From: Rubrivivax sp. A210
GTDB lineage: Bacteria; Pseudomonadota; Gammaproteobacteria; Burkholderiales; Burkholderiaceae_C
Direction of reading: 5' to 3'
NCBI RefSeq assembly: GCF_904426505.1
Contig: NZ_CAJGBN010000001.1
Span: 310,001 to 374,000, forward strand
Length of the DNA stretch: 64,000 nucleotides
Positions within the stretch are counted from its first letter, which is position 1; each line of letters opens with the position of its first letter. This document shows, one piece after another, positions 40,070 to 47,232 of this stretch. Below the pieces are notes generated by a model. It did not search any database. It saw nothing but the letters and a program-made list of their open reading frames with translations, and was not told where the DNA came from. The translations under genes and the position numbers were made by a program.

Positions 40070-40858
40070 ATGGGTTTTCTTGCCGGCAAGCGGTTCCTCG
40101 TTACCGGGGTGATTTCCAACCGCTCGATCGCCTACGGCGTGGCCCGCGCCTGCCGCGCCCAGGGGGCCGAGCTGGCCTTCAGCTACGTCGGCGAACGCTT
40201 CCGCGAGCGCATCACCGAGTACGCCGCCGACTTCGGCTCCGACATGGTCTATGAATGCGATGTCGGCGACGACGCCCAGATCACCGCCCTGTTCGAGCAA
40301 CTCGGCCAACGCTGGCCCAAGCTCGATGGCTTCGTGCATTCCATCGGATTCGCGCCGCGTGAATCGATCTCGGGCGATTTCTTCGAGGGCCTGTCGCGCG
40401 AGAACTTCCGCATCGCCAACGACATCTCGGCCTACAGCTTTCCGGCCATGGCCAAGGCCGCCCTGCCCTGGCTGGCGCCCAATGCCTCGCTGCTGACCCT
40501 GTCCTACCTGGGCGCCGTGCGCGCCGTGCCCAACTACAACACCATGGGCATGGCCAAGGCCTCTCTCGAGGCCAGCGTGCGCTACCTGGCCGCGGCCGTG
40601 GGCCGCCGGGGCATGCGCGTCAATGGCATCTCGGCCGGCCCCATCAAGACCCTGGCCGCCAGCGGCGTGAAGGACTTCGGCAGGCTGTTGGGCATGGTGG
40701 CGGCCACCTCGCCGCTGGGCCGCAACGTCACCATCGACGAGGTCGGCAACGTCGCCGCCTTCCTGCTGTCGGACCTGGCCAGCGGCATCACCGCCGAGAT
40801 CACCTATGTCGACGGCGGCTACAGCAACGCCATCGTCGCGCCGACCGAGGATCTGTAA
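40070..40858 (+). CDS. fabI: Enoyl-ACP reductase FabI (NADH)
   Basis: The 262-residue short-chain-dehydrogenase-fold enzyme performs the last reduction of each fatty acid elongation round. It has the FabI-specific nucleotide site GFLAGKRFLVTGVISNRSIAYGVA, SIGFAPRE, and the catalytic Tyr-x6-Lys in NYNTMGMAKASLEAS. The C-terminus ISAGPIKTLAASGVKDF is typical. CGGAG lies seven nt before ATG 40070. Family length (E. coli 262) matches exactly. It is convergent with the decarboxylase gene. Confidence 0.97.
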   Translation: MGFLAGKRFLVTGVISNRSIAYGVARACRAQGAELAFSYVGERFRERITEYAADFGSDMVYECDVGDDAQITALFEQLGQRWPKLDGFVHSIGFAPRESISGDFFEGLSRENFRIANDISAYSFPAMAKAALPWLAPNASLLTLSYLGAVRAVPNYNTMGMAKASLEASVRYLAAAVGRRGMRVNGISAGPIKTLAASGVKDFGRLLGMVAATSPLGRNVTIDEVGNVAAFLLSDLASGITAEITYVDGGYSNAIVAPTEDL

Positions 40859-40881
40859 GCCGGGGCTGGCGCCGTCGGCAT

Positions 40882-43143
40882 TCAGCCCTCGGCGACGCAG
40901 TCGACGTAGTAGCGCCGCGTGCTGCCCTCACCCTCGTCCTCGACGAGGCCGTGGACATCGGTGTCGAAGCCCGGAAACGCGGCGTTGAATTCGCGCGTGA
41001 AGCGCAGGTAGTCGACGATCTTGCGGTTGAAGCGCTCGCCCGGCACCAAGAGCGGAATGCCCGGCGGGTAAGGCGTAAGCAGGCTGGTGGTGATGCGGCC
41101 TTCCAGCGCGTCGATGTCCACACGCTCGGTCTTGCGCCGTGCGATGTGGGCGTAGGCGTCGCTGGGCTTCATCGCCGGCTGCAGGTCGGACAAGTACATC
41201 TCGGTCACCAGGCGCGCGATGTCGCCCTTGGCATACATCTGGTGGATCGCCAGGCACAGATCCTTCAGGCCCATGCGCTCGTAGCGCGGGTGGGCGGCGC
41301 AGAACTCGGGCAGGATGCGCCACATCGGCGCATTGCGGTCGTAGTCGTCCTTGAACTGCTGCAGCGCCGTCAGCAGCGTGTTCCAGCGGCCCTTGGTGAT
41401 GCCGATGGTGAACATGATGAAGAAGGAGTAGAGGCCGGTCTTCTCGACCACCACGCCATGCTCGGCCAGGAACTTGGTGACCACCGCCGCCGGAATGCCG
41501 CTGGCGGCAAAGTCGCCCGCCATGTCCAACCCCGGCGTGATGATGGTGCACTTGATGGGGTCGAGCAGGTTGAAGCCGTCGGCCAGCGCACCGAAGCCGT
41601 GCCAGGGCTCGTCGGCACGCAGCATCCAGCCGTCGGCGCGGCCGATGCCCGATTCGGCCAGCGTGTCAGGGCCCCAGACGGTGAACCACCAGTCCTTGCC
41701 GAACTCCTGGTCGACCTTGCGCATGGCGCGACGGAAGTCCAGGCTCTCGGCGATGCTCTCCTCCACCAGGGCCGGGCCGCCGGGCGCCTCCATCATCGCC
41801 GCCGCCACATCGCAGCTGGCGATGATGGCGTACTGCGGGCTGGTGCTGGTGTGCATCAGGTAGGCCTCGTTGAAGAGGTGGCGGTCGAGCTTGCGCTCGC
41901 GCGCATCTTGCACCAGCACCTGGCTGGCCTGGCTGAGGCCGGCCAGCAGCTTGTGCGTGCTCTGGGTGGCAAAGACCAGCTGGTCCTTGGGCCGAGGCCG
42001 GTTCTTGCCCATCGAGTGGAACTGGCCGTAGAAATCATGGAAGGCGGCGTGCGGCAGCCAGGCCTCGTCGAAGTGCAGCGTGTCCACGTAACCGTCGAGC
42101 GCGTGCTTGATGGTCTCGGTGTTGTAGAGCACGCCGTCGTAGGTGCTCTGCGTGAGCGTCAGGATGCGCGGCTTCACGGTGGCGGCATCGACGCCCGCCA
42201 GCAGCGGGTTGGCGGCGATCTTGCGGCGTATCGCCTCGGGCGAGAACTCGCTCTGCGGGATGGGGCCGATGATGCCGTAGTGGTTGCGCGTGGGCGTCAG
42301 GAACACCGGCACGGCGCCGGTCATGATGATGCTGTGGAGGATGCTCTTGTGGCAGTTGCGGTCGACCACCACCACGTCGCCCGGCGCCACCGTGTGGTGC
42401 CAGACCATCTTGTTGCTGGTGCTGGTGCCGTTGGTGACGAAGAAGCAGTGGTCGGCGTTGAAGATGCGCGCTGCGTTGCGCTCGCTCTGCGCCACCGGGC
42501 CGGTGTGGTCGAGCAACTGGCCCAGTTCTTCCACGCTGTTGCAGACGTCGGCGCGCAACATGTTCTCGCCGAAGAACTGGTGGAACATCTGCCCCACCGG
42601 GCTCTTGAGAAAGGCCACGCCGCCGCTGTGGCCGGGGCAGTGCCAGCTGTAGGAGCCGTCCTGGGCGTAGTCCATCAGCGCCTTGAAGAAGGGCGGCGCC
42701 AGGCCGTCGAGGTAGCTGCGCGCCTCGCGGATGATGTGGCGGGCCACGAACTCCGGCGTGTCCTCGAACATGTGGATGAAGCCGTGCAGCTCGCGCAGGA
42801 TGTCGTTGGGGATGTGCTGGCTGGTGCGCGTCTCGCCGTAGATGTAGATCGGGATGTCGGCGTTCTTGAAGCGGATTTCCTCGATGAACTTGCGCAGGTT
42901 CAGCACCGCCGGGTCGAGCTCGGGGCCGGGCGTGAACTCCTCGTCGTCGATGGACAGGATGAAGGCGCTGGCGCGGCTTTGCTGCTGCGCGAACTGGCTC
43001 AGGTCACCATAGCTGGTGGCGCCCAGGATCTCGAAGCCCTCCTTCACGATGGCGTCGGCGAGCGCGCGTATGCCCAGGCCCGAGGTGTTCTCGGAGCGGA
43101 AATCCTCGTCGATGATGACGATGGGAAAGCGGAAGCGAAGCAT
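40882..43143 (-). CDS. PLP-dependent Arg/Lys/Orn decarboxylase
   Basis: The 753-residue fold-type I decarboxylase has an N-terminal receiver-like wing domain (1-130), the PLP-binding core (SWHCPGHSGGVAFLKS; Schiff-base Lys in TQSTHKLLAGLSQAS; FDEAW with the PLP Asp) and a C-terminal domain (LTPYPPGIPLLVPGER). It belongs to the bacterial biodegradative AdiA/LdcC/SpeC group. In Burkholderiales such single copies are usually annotated as arginine/lysine/ornithine decarboxylase. The substrate cannot be settled by eye. It would make polyamines or consume protons in acid stress. Confidence 0.92.
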   Translation of the reverse strand: MLRFRFPIVIIDEDFRSENTSGLGIRALADAIVKEGFEILGATSYGDLSQFAQQQSRASAFILSIDDEEFTPGPELDPAVLNLRKFIEEIRFKNADIPIYIYGETRTSQHIPNDILRELHGFIHMFEDTPEFVARHIIREARSYLDGLAPPFFKALMDYAQDGSYSWHCPGHSGGVAFLKSPVGQMFHQFFGENMLRADVCNSVEELGQLLDHTGPVAQSERNAARIFNADHCFFVTNGTSTSNKMVWHHTVAPGDVVVVDRNCHKSILHSIIMTGAVPVFLTPTRNHYGIIGPIPQSEFSPEAIRRKIAANPLLAGVDAATVKPRILTLTQSTYDGVLYNTETIKHALDGYVDTLHFDEAWLPHAAFHDFYGQFHSMGKNRPRPKDQLVFATQSTHKLLAGLSQASQVLVQDARERKLDRHLFNEAYLMHTSTSPQYAIIASCDVAAAMMEAPGGPALVEESIAESLDFRRAMRKVDQEFGKDWWFTVWGPDTLAESGIGRADGWMLRADEPWHGFGALADGFNLLDPIKCTIITPGLDMAGDFAASGIPAAVVTKFLAEHGVVVEKTGLYSFFIMFTIGITKGRWNTLLTALQQFKDDYDRNAPMWRILPEFCAAHPRYERMGLKDLCLAIHQMYAKGDIARLVTEMYLSDLQPAMKPSDAYAHIARRKTERVDIDALEGRITTSLLTPYPPGIPLLVPGERFNRKIVDYLRFTREFNAAFPGFDTDVHGLVEDEGEGSTRRYYVDCVAEG

Positions 43144-43202
43144 CGGAGAAAGCCTGCGTCTGTTGGGGGCAGCGCGAAGTGTAGGCGGCCCTCCTTGCGC
43201 TC

Positions 43203-43226
43203 CGTGTGACGTGCCGTGTGAGGTGC
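43203..43226. repeat. 12-bp tandem repeat upstream of nfeD
   Basis: CGTGTGACGTGC and CGTGTGAGGTGC lie head to tail (11 of 12 identical) in the 144-bp divergent gap between the decarboxylase and the NfeD gene. It may be a protein-binding site for either direction. Confidence 0.35.
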
Positions 43227-43287
43227 CGGCCGCTCGCTACACTCGGCCGAGGCAGGCGCCCGGAGCGCTTGCGCACCGGAGTCGACG

Positions 43288-43728
43288 ATGGACTGGAACC
43301 CGCCCACGCTGTGGTGGCTGGCCGCAGGCGCCCTGGTGGCGGCAGAGCTGGCCACCGGCACCTTCTACCTGCTGATGCTGGCCCTGGGCTGCGCCGCCGC
43401 CGCGCTGGCCGCCCACGTCGGCGCCGGCGCCACAGCCCAGGTCGTGGCCGCGGCACTGCTGGGCGGCGGCGCCACCGTGGCCTGGCATCTGCGGCGCCAG
43501 CGCGTACAGCAGGCCGCGCCGGCCGAAAGCAATGCCGACGTCAATCTCGACATCGGCCAGCGTGTGCAGGTCGAGGCCTGGTCGGCCGACGGCACGGCGC
43601 GCGTGCACTACCGCGGCGCGGCCTGGTCGGCGCGCCTGGCCCGCCCCGGCGCGGCGCAGCCCGGCCGCCACACCATCGTGGCCATACACGGCAGCGAGCT
43701 GCAGCTGGCGCCCGCGACCACCGACTGA
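43288..43728 (+). CDS. NfeD-family membrane protein
   Basis: The 146-residue short NfeD protein has two or three hydrophobic segments (about 8-75) and a C-terminal OB-fold domain (IGQRVQVEAWSADGTARVHYRGAAW). Short NfeD proteins work with SPFH/stomatin-like proteins in membrane-domain organisation and membrane-protein quality control. The next gene, 12 nt downstream, is just such a partner. Confidence 0.9.
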   Translation: MDWNPPTLWWLAAGALVAAELATGTFYLLMLALGCAAAALAAHVGAGATAQVVAAALLGGGATVAWHLRRQRVQQAAPAESNADVNLDIGQRVQVEAWSADGTARVHYRGAAWSARLARPGAAQPGRHTIVAIHGSELQLAPATTD

Positions 43729-43740
43729 ACGAAGGACATC

Positions 43741-44658
43741 ATGGAAATCGCCCTCATCCTGGCCGTCATCGCGGTCATCTTCATTGCGCGCACGCTCAAG
43801 ATCGTGCCGCAGCAGCACGCCTGGGTGGTGGAACGCCTGGGCAAGTTCGACCGCTCGCTCACCCCGGGCCTGAGCTTCGTCGTGCCCTTTGTCGACCGCG
43901 TGGCCTACCGCCATTCGCTCAAGGAAGTGCCGCTGGACGTGCCCAGCCAGGTCTGCATCACGCGCGACAACACACAGCTGCAGGTGGACGGCATCCTCTA
44001 CTTCCAGATCACCGACCCCATGCGCGCCAGCTATGGCAGCAGCGACTACATCGTGGCCATCACCCAGCTGGCCCAGACCACGCTGCGCAGCGTGATCGGC
44101 AAGATGGAGCTGGACAAGACCTTCGAGGAACGCGACCTCATCAACGCCGCCGTCGTCAACGCGCTCGACGAAGCGGCGCAGAACTGGGGCGTCAAGGTGC
44201 TGCGCTACGAGATCAAGGATCTCACGCCGCCGGCGGCCATCCTGCATGCGATGCAGGCGCAGATCACCGCCGAGCGCGAGAAGCGCGCCCTCATCGCGGC
44301 CAGCGAGGGCCGGCGCCAGGAGCAGATCAACATCGCCACTGGCGAGCGCGAGGCCTTCATCGCGCGCTCTGAGGGCGAGAAGCAGGCCCAGATCAACAAG
44401 GCCCAGGGCGAGGCCGCGGCCATCACCGCGGTGGCCGACGCCAGCGCCGAGGCCATCCGCAAGATCGCCGCCGCCATCCAGCAGCCCGGCGGCGAGCAGG
44501 CGGTGCAGTTGAAGGTGGCCGAGCGCGCGGTCGAGGCCTACAGCCACCTGGCCAAGACCAACAACACCATGATCGTGCCCGGCCACATGGGAGAGGTGGC
44601 CACTCTCATCGGTACTGCGATGACGCTGATCAAGGGCGGCGGAAAGGCGGCGCCATGA
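43741..44658 (+). CDS. SPFH/Band 7 (stomatin/QmcA-like) protein
   Basis: The 305-residue protein has one N-terminal membrane helix (MEIALILAVIAVIFIA), an SPFH domain (VPQQHAWVVERLGKFDRSL; VSSQ-type DVPSQVCITRDN; ITQLAQTTLRSVIGKMELD) and a long charged coiled coil (about 170-255, EREKRALIAASEGRRQEQIN). It forms ring or raft-like scaffolds in the inner membrane. GAAGGA precedes the start, and it is co-transcribed with nfeD. Its stop overlaps the next ATG (ATGA). Confidence 0.93.
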   Translation: MEIALILAVIAVIFIARTLKIVPQQHAWVVERLGKFDRSLTPGLSFVVPFVDRVAYRHSLKEVPLDVPSQVCITRDNTQLQVDGILYFQITDPMRASYGSSDYIVAITQLAQTTLRSVIGKMELDKTFEERDLINAAVVNALDEAAQNWGVKVLRYEIKDLTPPAAILHAMQAQITAEREKRALIAASEGRRQEQINIATGEREAFIARSEGEKQAQINKAQGEAAAITAVADASAEAIRKIAAAIQQPGGEQAVQLKVAERAVEAYSHLAKTNNTMIVPGHMGEVATLIGTAMTLIKGGGKAAP

Positions 44659-45041
44659 ACGACACGCCGCAGCGCAATGTGCTGGGCCTGCCGCTGGTGG
44701 CCTGCTCGTACGACCCGCTGACCGGCTGGTTCCGCGACGGCTGCTGCAGCACCGATCTGCACGACCAGGGCAGCCACGTCATCTGCGCCAAGGTGACGGT
44801 GGAGTTCCTCAACTACCAGATGGAACGCGGCAACGACCTCATCACGCCGCGCCCCGAGGCGCGCTTTCGCGGCCTCGCGCCGGGCGACCGCTGGTGCGTC
44901 TGCGCGCTGCGCTGGCGCGAGGCGCTCGAGGCTGGCTGCGCCCCGCCGGTCGTGCTCGAAAGCACGCACGAGCGGGCCTTGGAGTACGTCCTGCTCGACT
45001 GGCTGCGCGCCCACGCCGTGGGGCAGGAGCGGCCGGCATAG
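44655..45041 (+). CDS. DUF2237 protein
   Basis: The 128-residue protein matches DUF2237: NVLGLPLVACSYDPLTGWFRDGCC, GSHVICAKVTVEFLNY, GNDLITPRPEARFRGLAPGDRWCVCALRW. Conserved Cys, Asp and His residues suggest a metal-binding or small enzymatic fold, but the function is unknown. The start overlaps the SPFH stop by 4 nt. Confidence 0.88.
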   Translation: MNDTPQRNVLGLPLVACSYDPLTGWFRDGCCSTDLHDQGSHVICAKVTVEFLNYQMERGNDLITPRPEARFRGLAPGDRWCVCALRWREALEAGCAPPVVLESTHERALEYVLLDWLRAHAVGQERPA

Positions 45042-45056
45042 AATCACGTCCGCCGC

Positions 45057-45147
45057 GGAGGGATGGATGAGCGGTTTAAGTCGCATGCCTGGAAAGCATG
45101 TGAGGGTTAACAGCCCTCCGCGGGTTCGAATCCCGCTCCCTCCGCCA
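45057..45147 (+). tRNA. tRNA-Ser (GGA)
   Basis: The acceptor stem is GGAGGGA (45057-45063) with TCCCTCC (45137-45143), then discriminator G and encoded CCA. The anticodon stem-loop CATGC-CTGGAAA-GCATG gives anticodon GGA. A long variable arm (GTGAGGGTTAACAGCCCTC) marks a class II tRNA, and the T-arm is GCGGG-TTCGAAT-CCCGC. A TAGAAT (45039-45044), on the stop codon of the DUF2237 gene, is a plausible -10. An accessory island follows. Confidence 0.97.
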
Positions 45148-45192
45148 GTCAGTCTTCGCCAACGGCCGCAGAAGTCCGGACAAACCACCTAA

Positions 45193-45211
45193 AGCCCCGC
45201 CCGCCGGGGCT
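45193..45211. terminator. Bidirectional-looking hairpin after tRNA-Ser
   Basis: AGCCCCG (45193-45199) and CGGGGCT (45205-45211) form a 7-bp stem with a 5-nt loop, between the tRNA and the convergent HATPase gene. Leftward it is followed by TTTAGG; rightward there is no T-run. It most likely ends transcription from the leftward gene. Confidence 0.5.
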
Positions 45212-45284
45212 GCGCCCTGCTCGGCCGCAGTGCGCGGCAATCCGGCCCGTTGTGCGGCAGACCGACACCGGAGGCCGCAGCCGC

Positions 45285-46292
45285 TCAAGACGCCTGCGAG
45301 CGCGCTCGTGACACCATGGCTTTCACCCCGGGTGCCATGTTCGTCGGCACCAGCCTGGTCTGCGGGTGCGCCCGCTGGAAGACACGGAACACCTCGTCGG
45401 CAAAGGCCTGGCCGATCTCGGCCACCTCGGCAAAGTCCAGCTCCACCGTCTGGAAGCGCTCCAAGCGCATCGTCAGCCGCTTGGCCTGGGAGCGCGCTAC
45501 CAGCTTCTCCCCTTCGTGCTGGGCCAGGCGCACCGGCACCAGTGTCCTGGCGAAGGTGTATTCCTCGGGGGCGGCGAACTTGTCGAACACCTCGCGCGTT
45601 GTGCGCGGGCTGTCGTTGGCCAGTTGCATGAACACCGTCGTGCCCGCGGCGTCAGCGGCGCGCTCGAACAGCACGTCCACCTTGCCCTCGTCATGCGCGA
45701 AATGCAGCCGCCCGGAGCGGATGTCGAAGACGTCGAAAACCTTGGACGAGAAGAAGATGCCCTCGCCGGCGTGGTGGTCCGGGTCGGTGGTGAACTTGCC
45801 CTTGGCCAGTTCCAGGATGGCTTCGCGCGGGTCAAACAGGTCCAGTGCGCGCTGGATGCGCAGAAAGATGCCCTCGCCGTCGTCCGTCACCCAGGCCTGG
45901 GTGAACAGCCCGTTGCGCCGCATGCCCACATGCACCTCGGGTGAACCGGAGTGGTCGACCGCGTTGTTGACCATTTCCGTCAGGCCGTAGCGCCACACAT
46001 CGCGCACGTTCTCCGGCAAGTCGGCCACCAGAGGCGCCAGCAACTGCTGCCAGACCCGGTCTTCCGACAGCCCTGCGCGGGCGTAGCTGTGCTGCACCTG
46101 GCCGGTGACGGCCAGCGCGTACCGAACCCCGGCCCCCGTGCCTTCGCGCTGGATGAGGCCCGCCTGGATGGCCTTCAACAGCCGCGCGCTGGCCGCTTGT
46201 CGCGAGACGGACATCTGCTGCGCCAGGCGCGCCGCCACGTTGCGCGGCTCGGCGGCCACCAGGCGCAGGATGAGGGCGGTGCTGGGGTCCAT
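45285..46292 (-). CDS. wHTH / HATPase / STAS-like DUF4325 regulator
   Basis: The 335-residue protein has three parts. A winged helix (about 1-65, LAQQMSVSRQAASARLLKAIQAGLI) comes first. A GHKL ATPase follows (about 75-210), with N-box EMVNNAVDHS, G1 VTDDGEGI and G2-like AGEGIFFSSKVFD. The C-terminal domain (about 245-330; ELDFAEVAEIGQAFADEVFRVF and PTNMAPGVKAMV) matches STAS-like DUF4325. The combination suggests a one-component switch in which the ATPase acts on the DUF4325 domain, as in anti-sigma/anti-anti-sigma pairs. The target is unknown. ATG 46292 was used; TTG 46319 is less likely. It is in the accessory island. Confidence 0.8.
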   Translation of the reverse strand: MDPSTALILRLVAAEPRNVAARLAQQMSVSRQAASARLLKAIQAGLIQREGTGAGVRYALAVTGQVQHSYARAGLSEDRVWQQLLAPLVADLPENVRDVWRYGLTEMVNNAVDHSGSPEVHVGMRRNGLFTQAWVTDDGEGIFLRIQRALDLFDPREAILELAKGKFTTDPDHHAGEGIFFSSKVFDVFDIRSGRLHFAHDEGKVDVLFERAADAAGTTVFMQLANDSPRTTREVFDKFAAPEEYTFARTLVPVRLAQHEGEKLVARSQAKRLTMRLERFQTVELDFAEVAEIGQAFADEVFRVFQRAHPQTRLVPTNMAPGVKAMVSRARSQAS

Positions 46293-46444
46293 GCCCTGAA
46301 TGGTAAAGCTGGGAATCAATAAACGTAAAGGACGATGCTCTTAGACGTCAAGCACCCGTTGATGCGTTGGCTTCTCGCCCGGGCGCACGTCCTCCTCTCT
46401 GGAAGAGAACCGCCAAATCCGCTGGCGTAGAAAGACTGCGGCGG

Positions 46445-46801
46445 TCACGCAACAGCCCGCATCTCCATGTCGATGTGGATGCCCGCAAACGGGCACAGCA
46501 CCCCGCCGCCTTCGGTACGCTCCACCAGGCCCAGTTCGGCCAAGACCTGCACGTCCTCATGCACGCGCTTCACGTCGCGCCCCACGCGCCGCGCCAGTTC
46601 GCGCACCGCCAGCTCACCCTGCCCCTGCAGCACGCGCACCAATTCCCAGCGCCGCTCGGTCAAGCGGCCGAAAAAGGCGCCTGCGCTCTCGAAGTTCAGC
46701 ACCTCGCCCTGGTAGCTGGCCGCTTGTGCCCGCCGGCCTGCGGCGCGCAGTGCGGCTTGCCAGTCGGGCTGCAGGGTGATGGTGAGGGTGCGTTCGCTCA
46801 T
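46445..46801 (-). CDS. TumA-like HTH antitoxin/regulator
   Basis: The 118-residue protein begins with a short strand region (MSERTLTITLQPDWQAAL). A winged helix-turn-helix of the HVO_A0114/MarR-like kind follows (LTERRWELVRVLQGQGELAVRELARRVGRDVKRVHEDV; LAELGLVERTEGG). Genes of this type stand directly after TumE-like toxins and act as antitoxin and autorepressor. Its ATG overlaps the toxin stop (ATGA). The HTH fits the palindromes upstream of the toxin gene. Confidence 0.8.
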   Translation of the reverse strand: MSERTLTITLQPDWQAALRAAGRRAQAASYQGEVLNFESAGAFFGRLTERRWELVRVLQGQGELAVRELARRVGRDVKRVHEDVQVLAELGLVERTEGGGVLCPFAGIHIDMEMRAVA

Positions 46802-47085
46802 GTTGCGCTCCTGGCGGCGGCCACGGCCGCGATGAAGTCTTCCACCAACTGCCCCACGGTGGAGAACGTGTAAGGCCGCTGGTGGCCGCCGATGTAGCAG
46901 TGGCCGCCCTTGCCGCGCTCGTTGTCAAAGCCCACCACGCGCACGCCGCCCACGGCGTAGACGCCACGGTACTTGTAGCCATGCGTAGTGGGAGGCACCG
47001 ACTGCGGCACACGCCACACCACCAGCTCGATGACGCCGCCCTCGGGCGTCACGTCCTTGAAGCTGGTGATGAGTTCGGCCTGCAT
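46798..47085 (-). CDS. TumE-like (DUF6516) toxin
   Basis: The 95-residue protein has the DUF6516/TumE pattern: MQAELITSFKDVTPEGGVIELVVW, GYKYRGVYAVGGVRVVGFDNERGKGGHCYIGG, YTFSTVGQLVEDFIAAV. Members are toxins of a type II toxin-antitoxin system with an HTH antitoxin encoded next to them, as here. ATG 47085 was chosen because a palindromic operator begins at the next base. The transcript may be leaderless. The mechanism of toxicity is not evident from the sequence. Confidence 0.8.
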   Translation of the reverse strand: MQAELITSFKDVTPEGGVIELVVWRVPQSVPPTTHGYKYRGVYAVGGVRVVGFDNERGKGGHCYIGGHQRPYTFSTVGQLVEDFIAAVAAARSAT

Positions 47086-47131
47086 GTTGGCAATTGTGCC
47101 AACGACTTGCGGCACTGGCAATCGCGCCAAC
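47086..47131 (-). promoter_or_regulatory. Double operator and overlapping promoter of the TumE-TumA pair
   Basis: GTTGGCAATTGTGCCAAC (47086-47103) has perfect 7-bp arms and abuts the toxin start codon. A second, imperfect copy, CTGGCAATCGCGCCAA (47115-47130), lies 28 bp away. On the minus strand, TTGCCA (47121-47116) and CACAAT (47098-47093) are 17 bp apart, so the first palindrome covers the -10 and transcription would start on or next to the A of the ATG. Confidence 0.6.
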
Positions 47132-47232
47132 AACCCGGCACATGCTGCCGGCCACGGCAAGCCGCTCCCACTGCGTTAGCCTCCCGCCCCAGGGAAGGCC
47201 CGCCACGCACGCAGCGGGGACAACAGACAACG

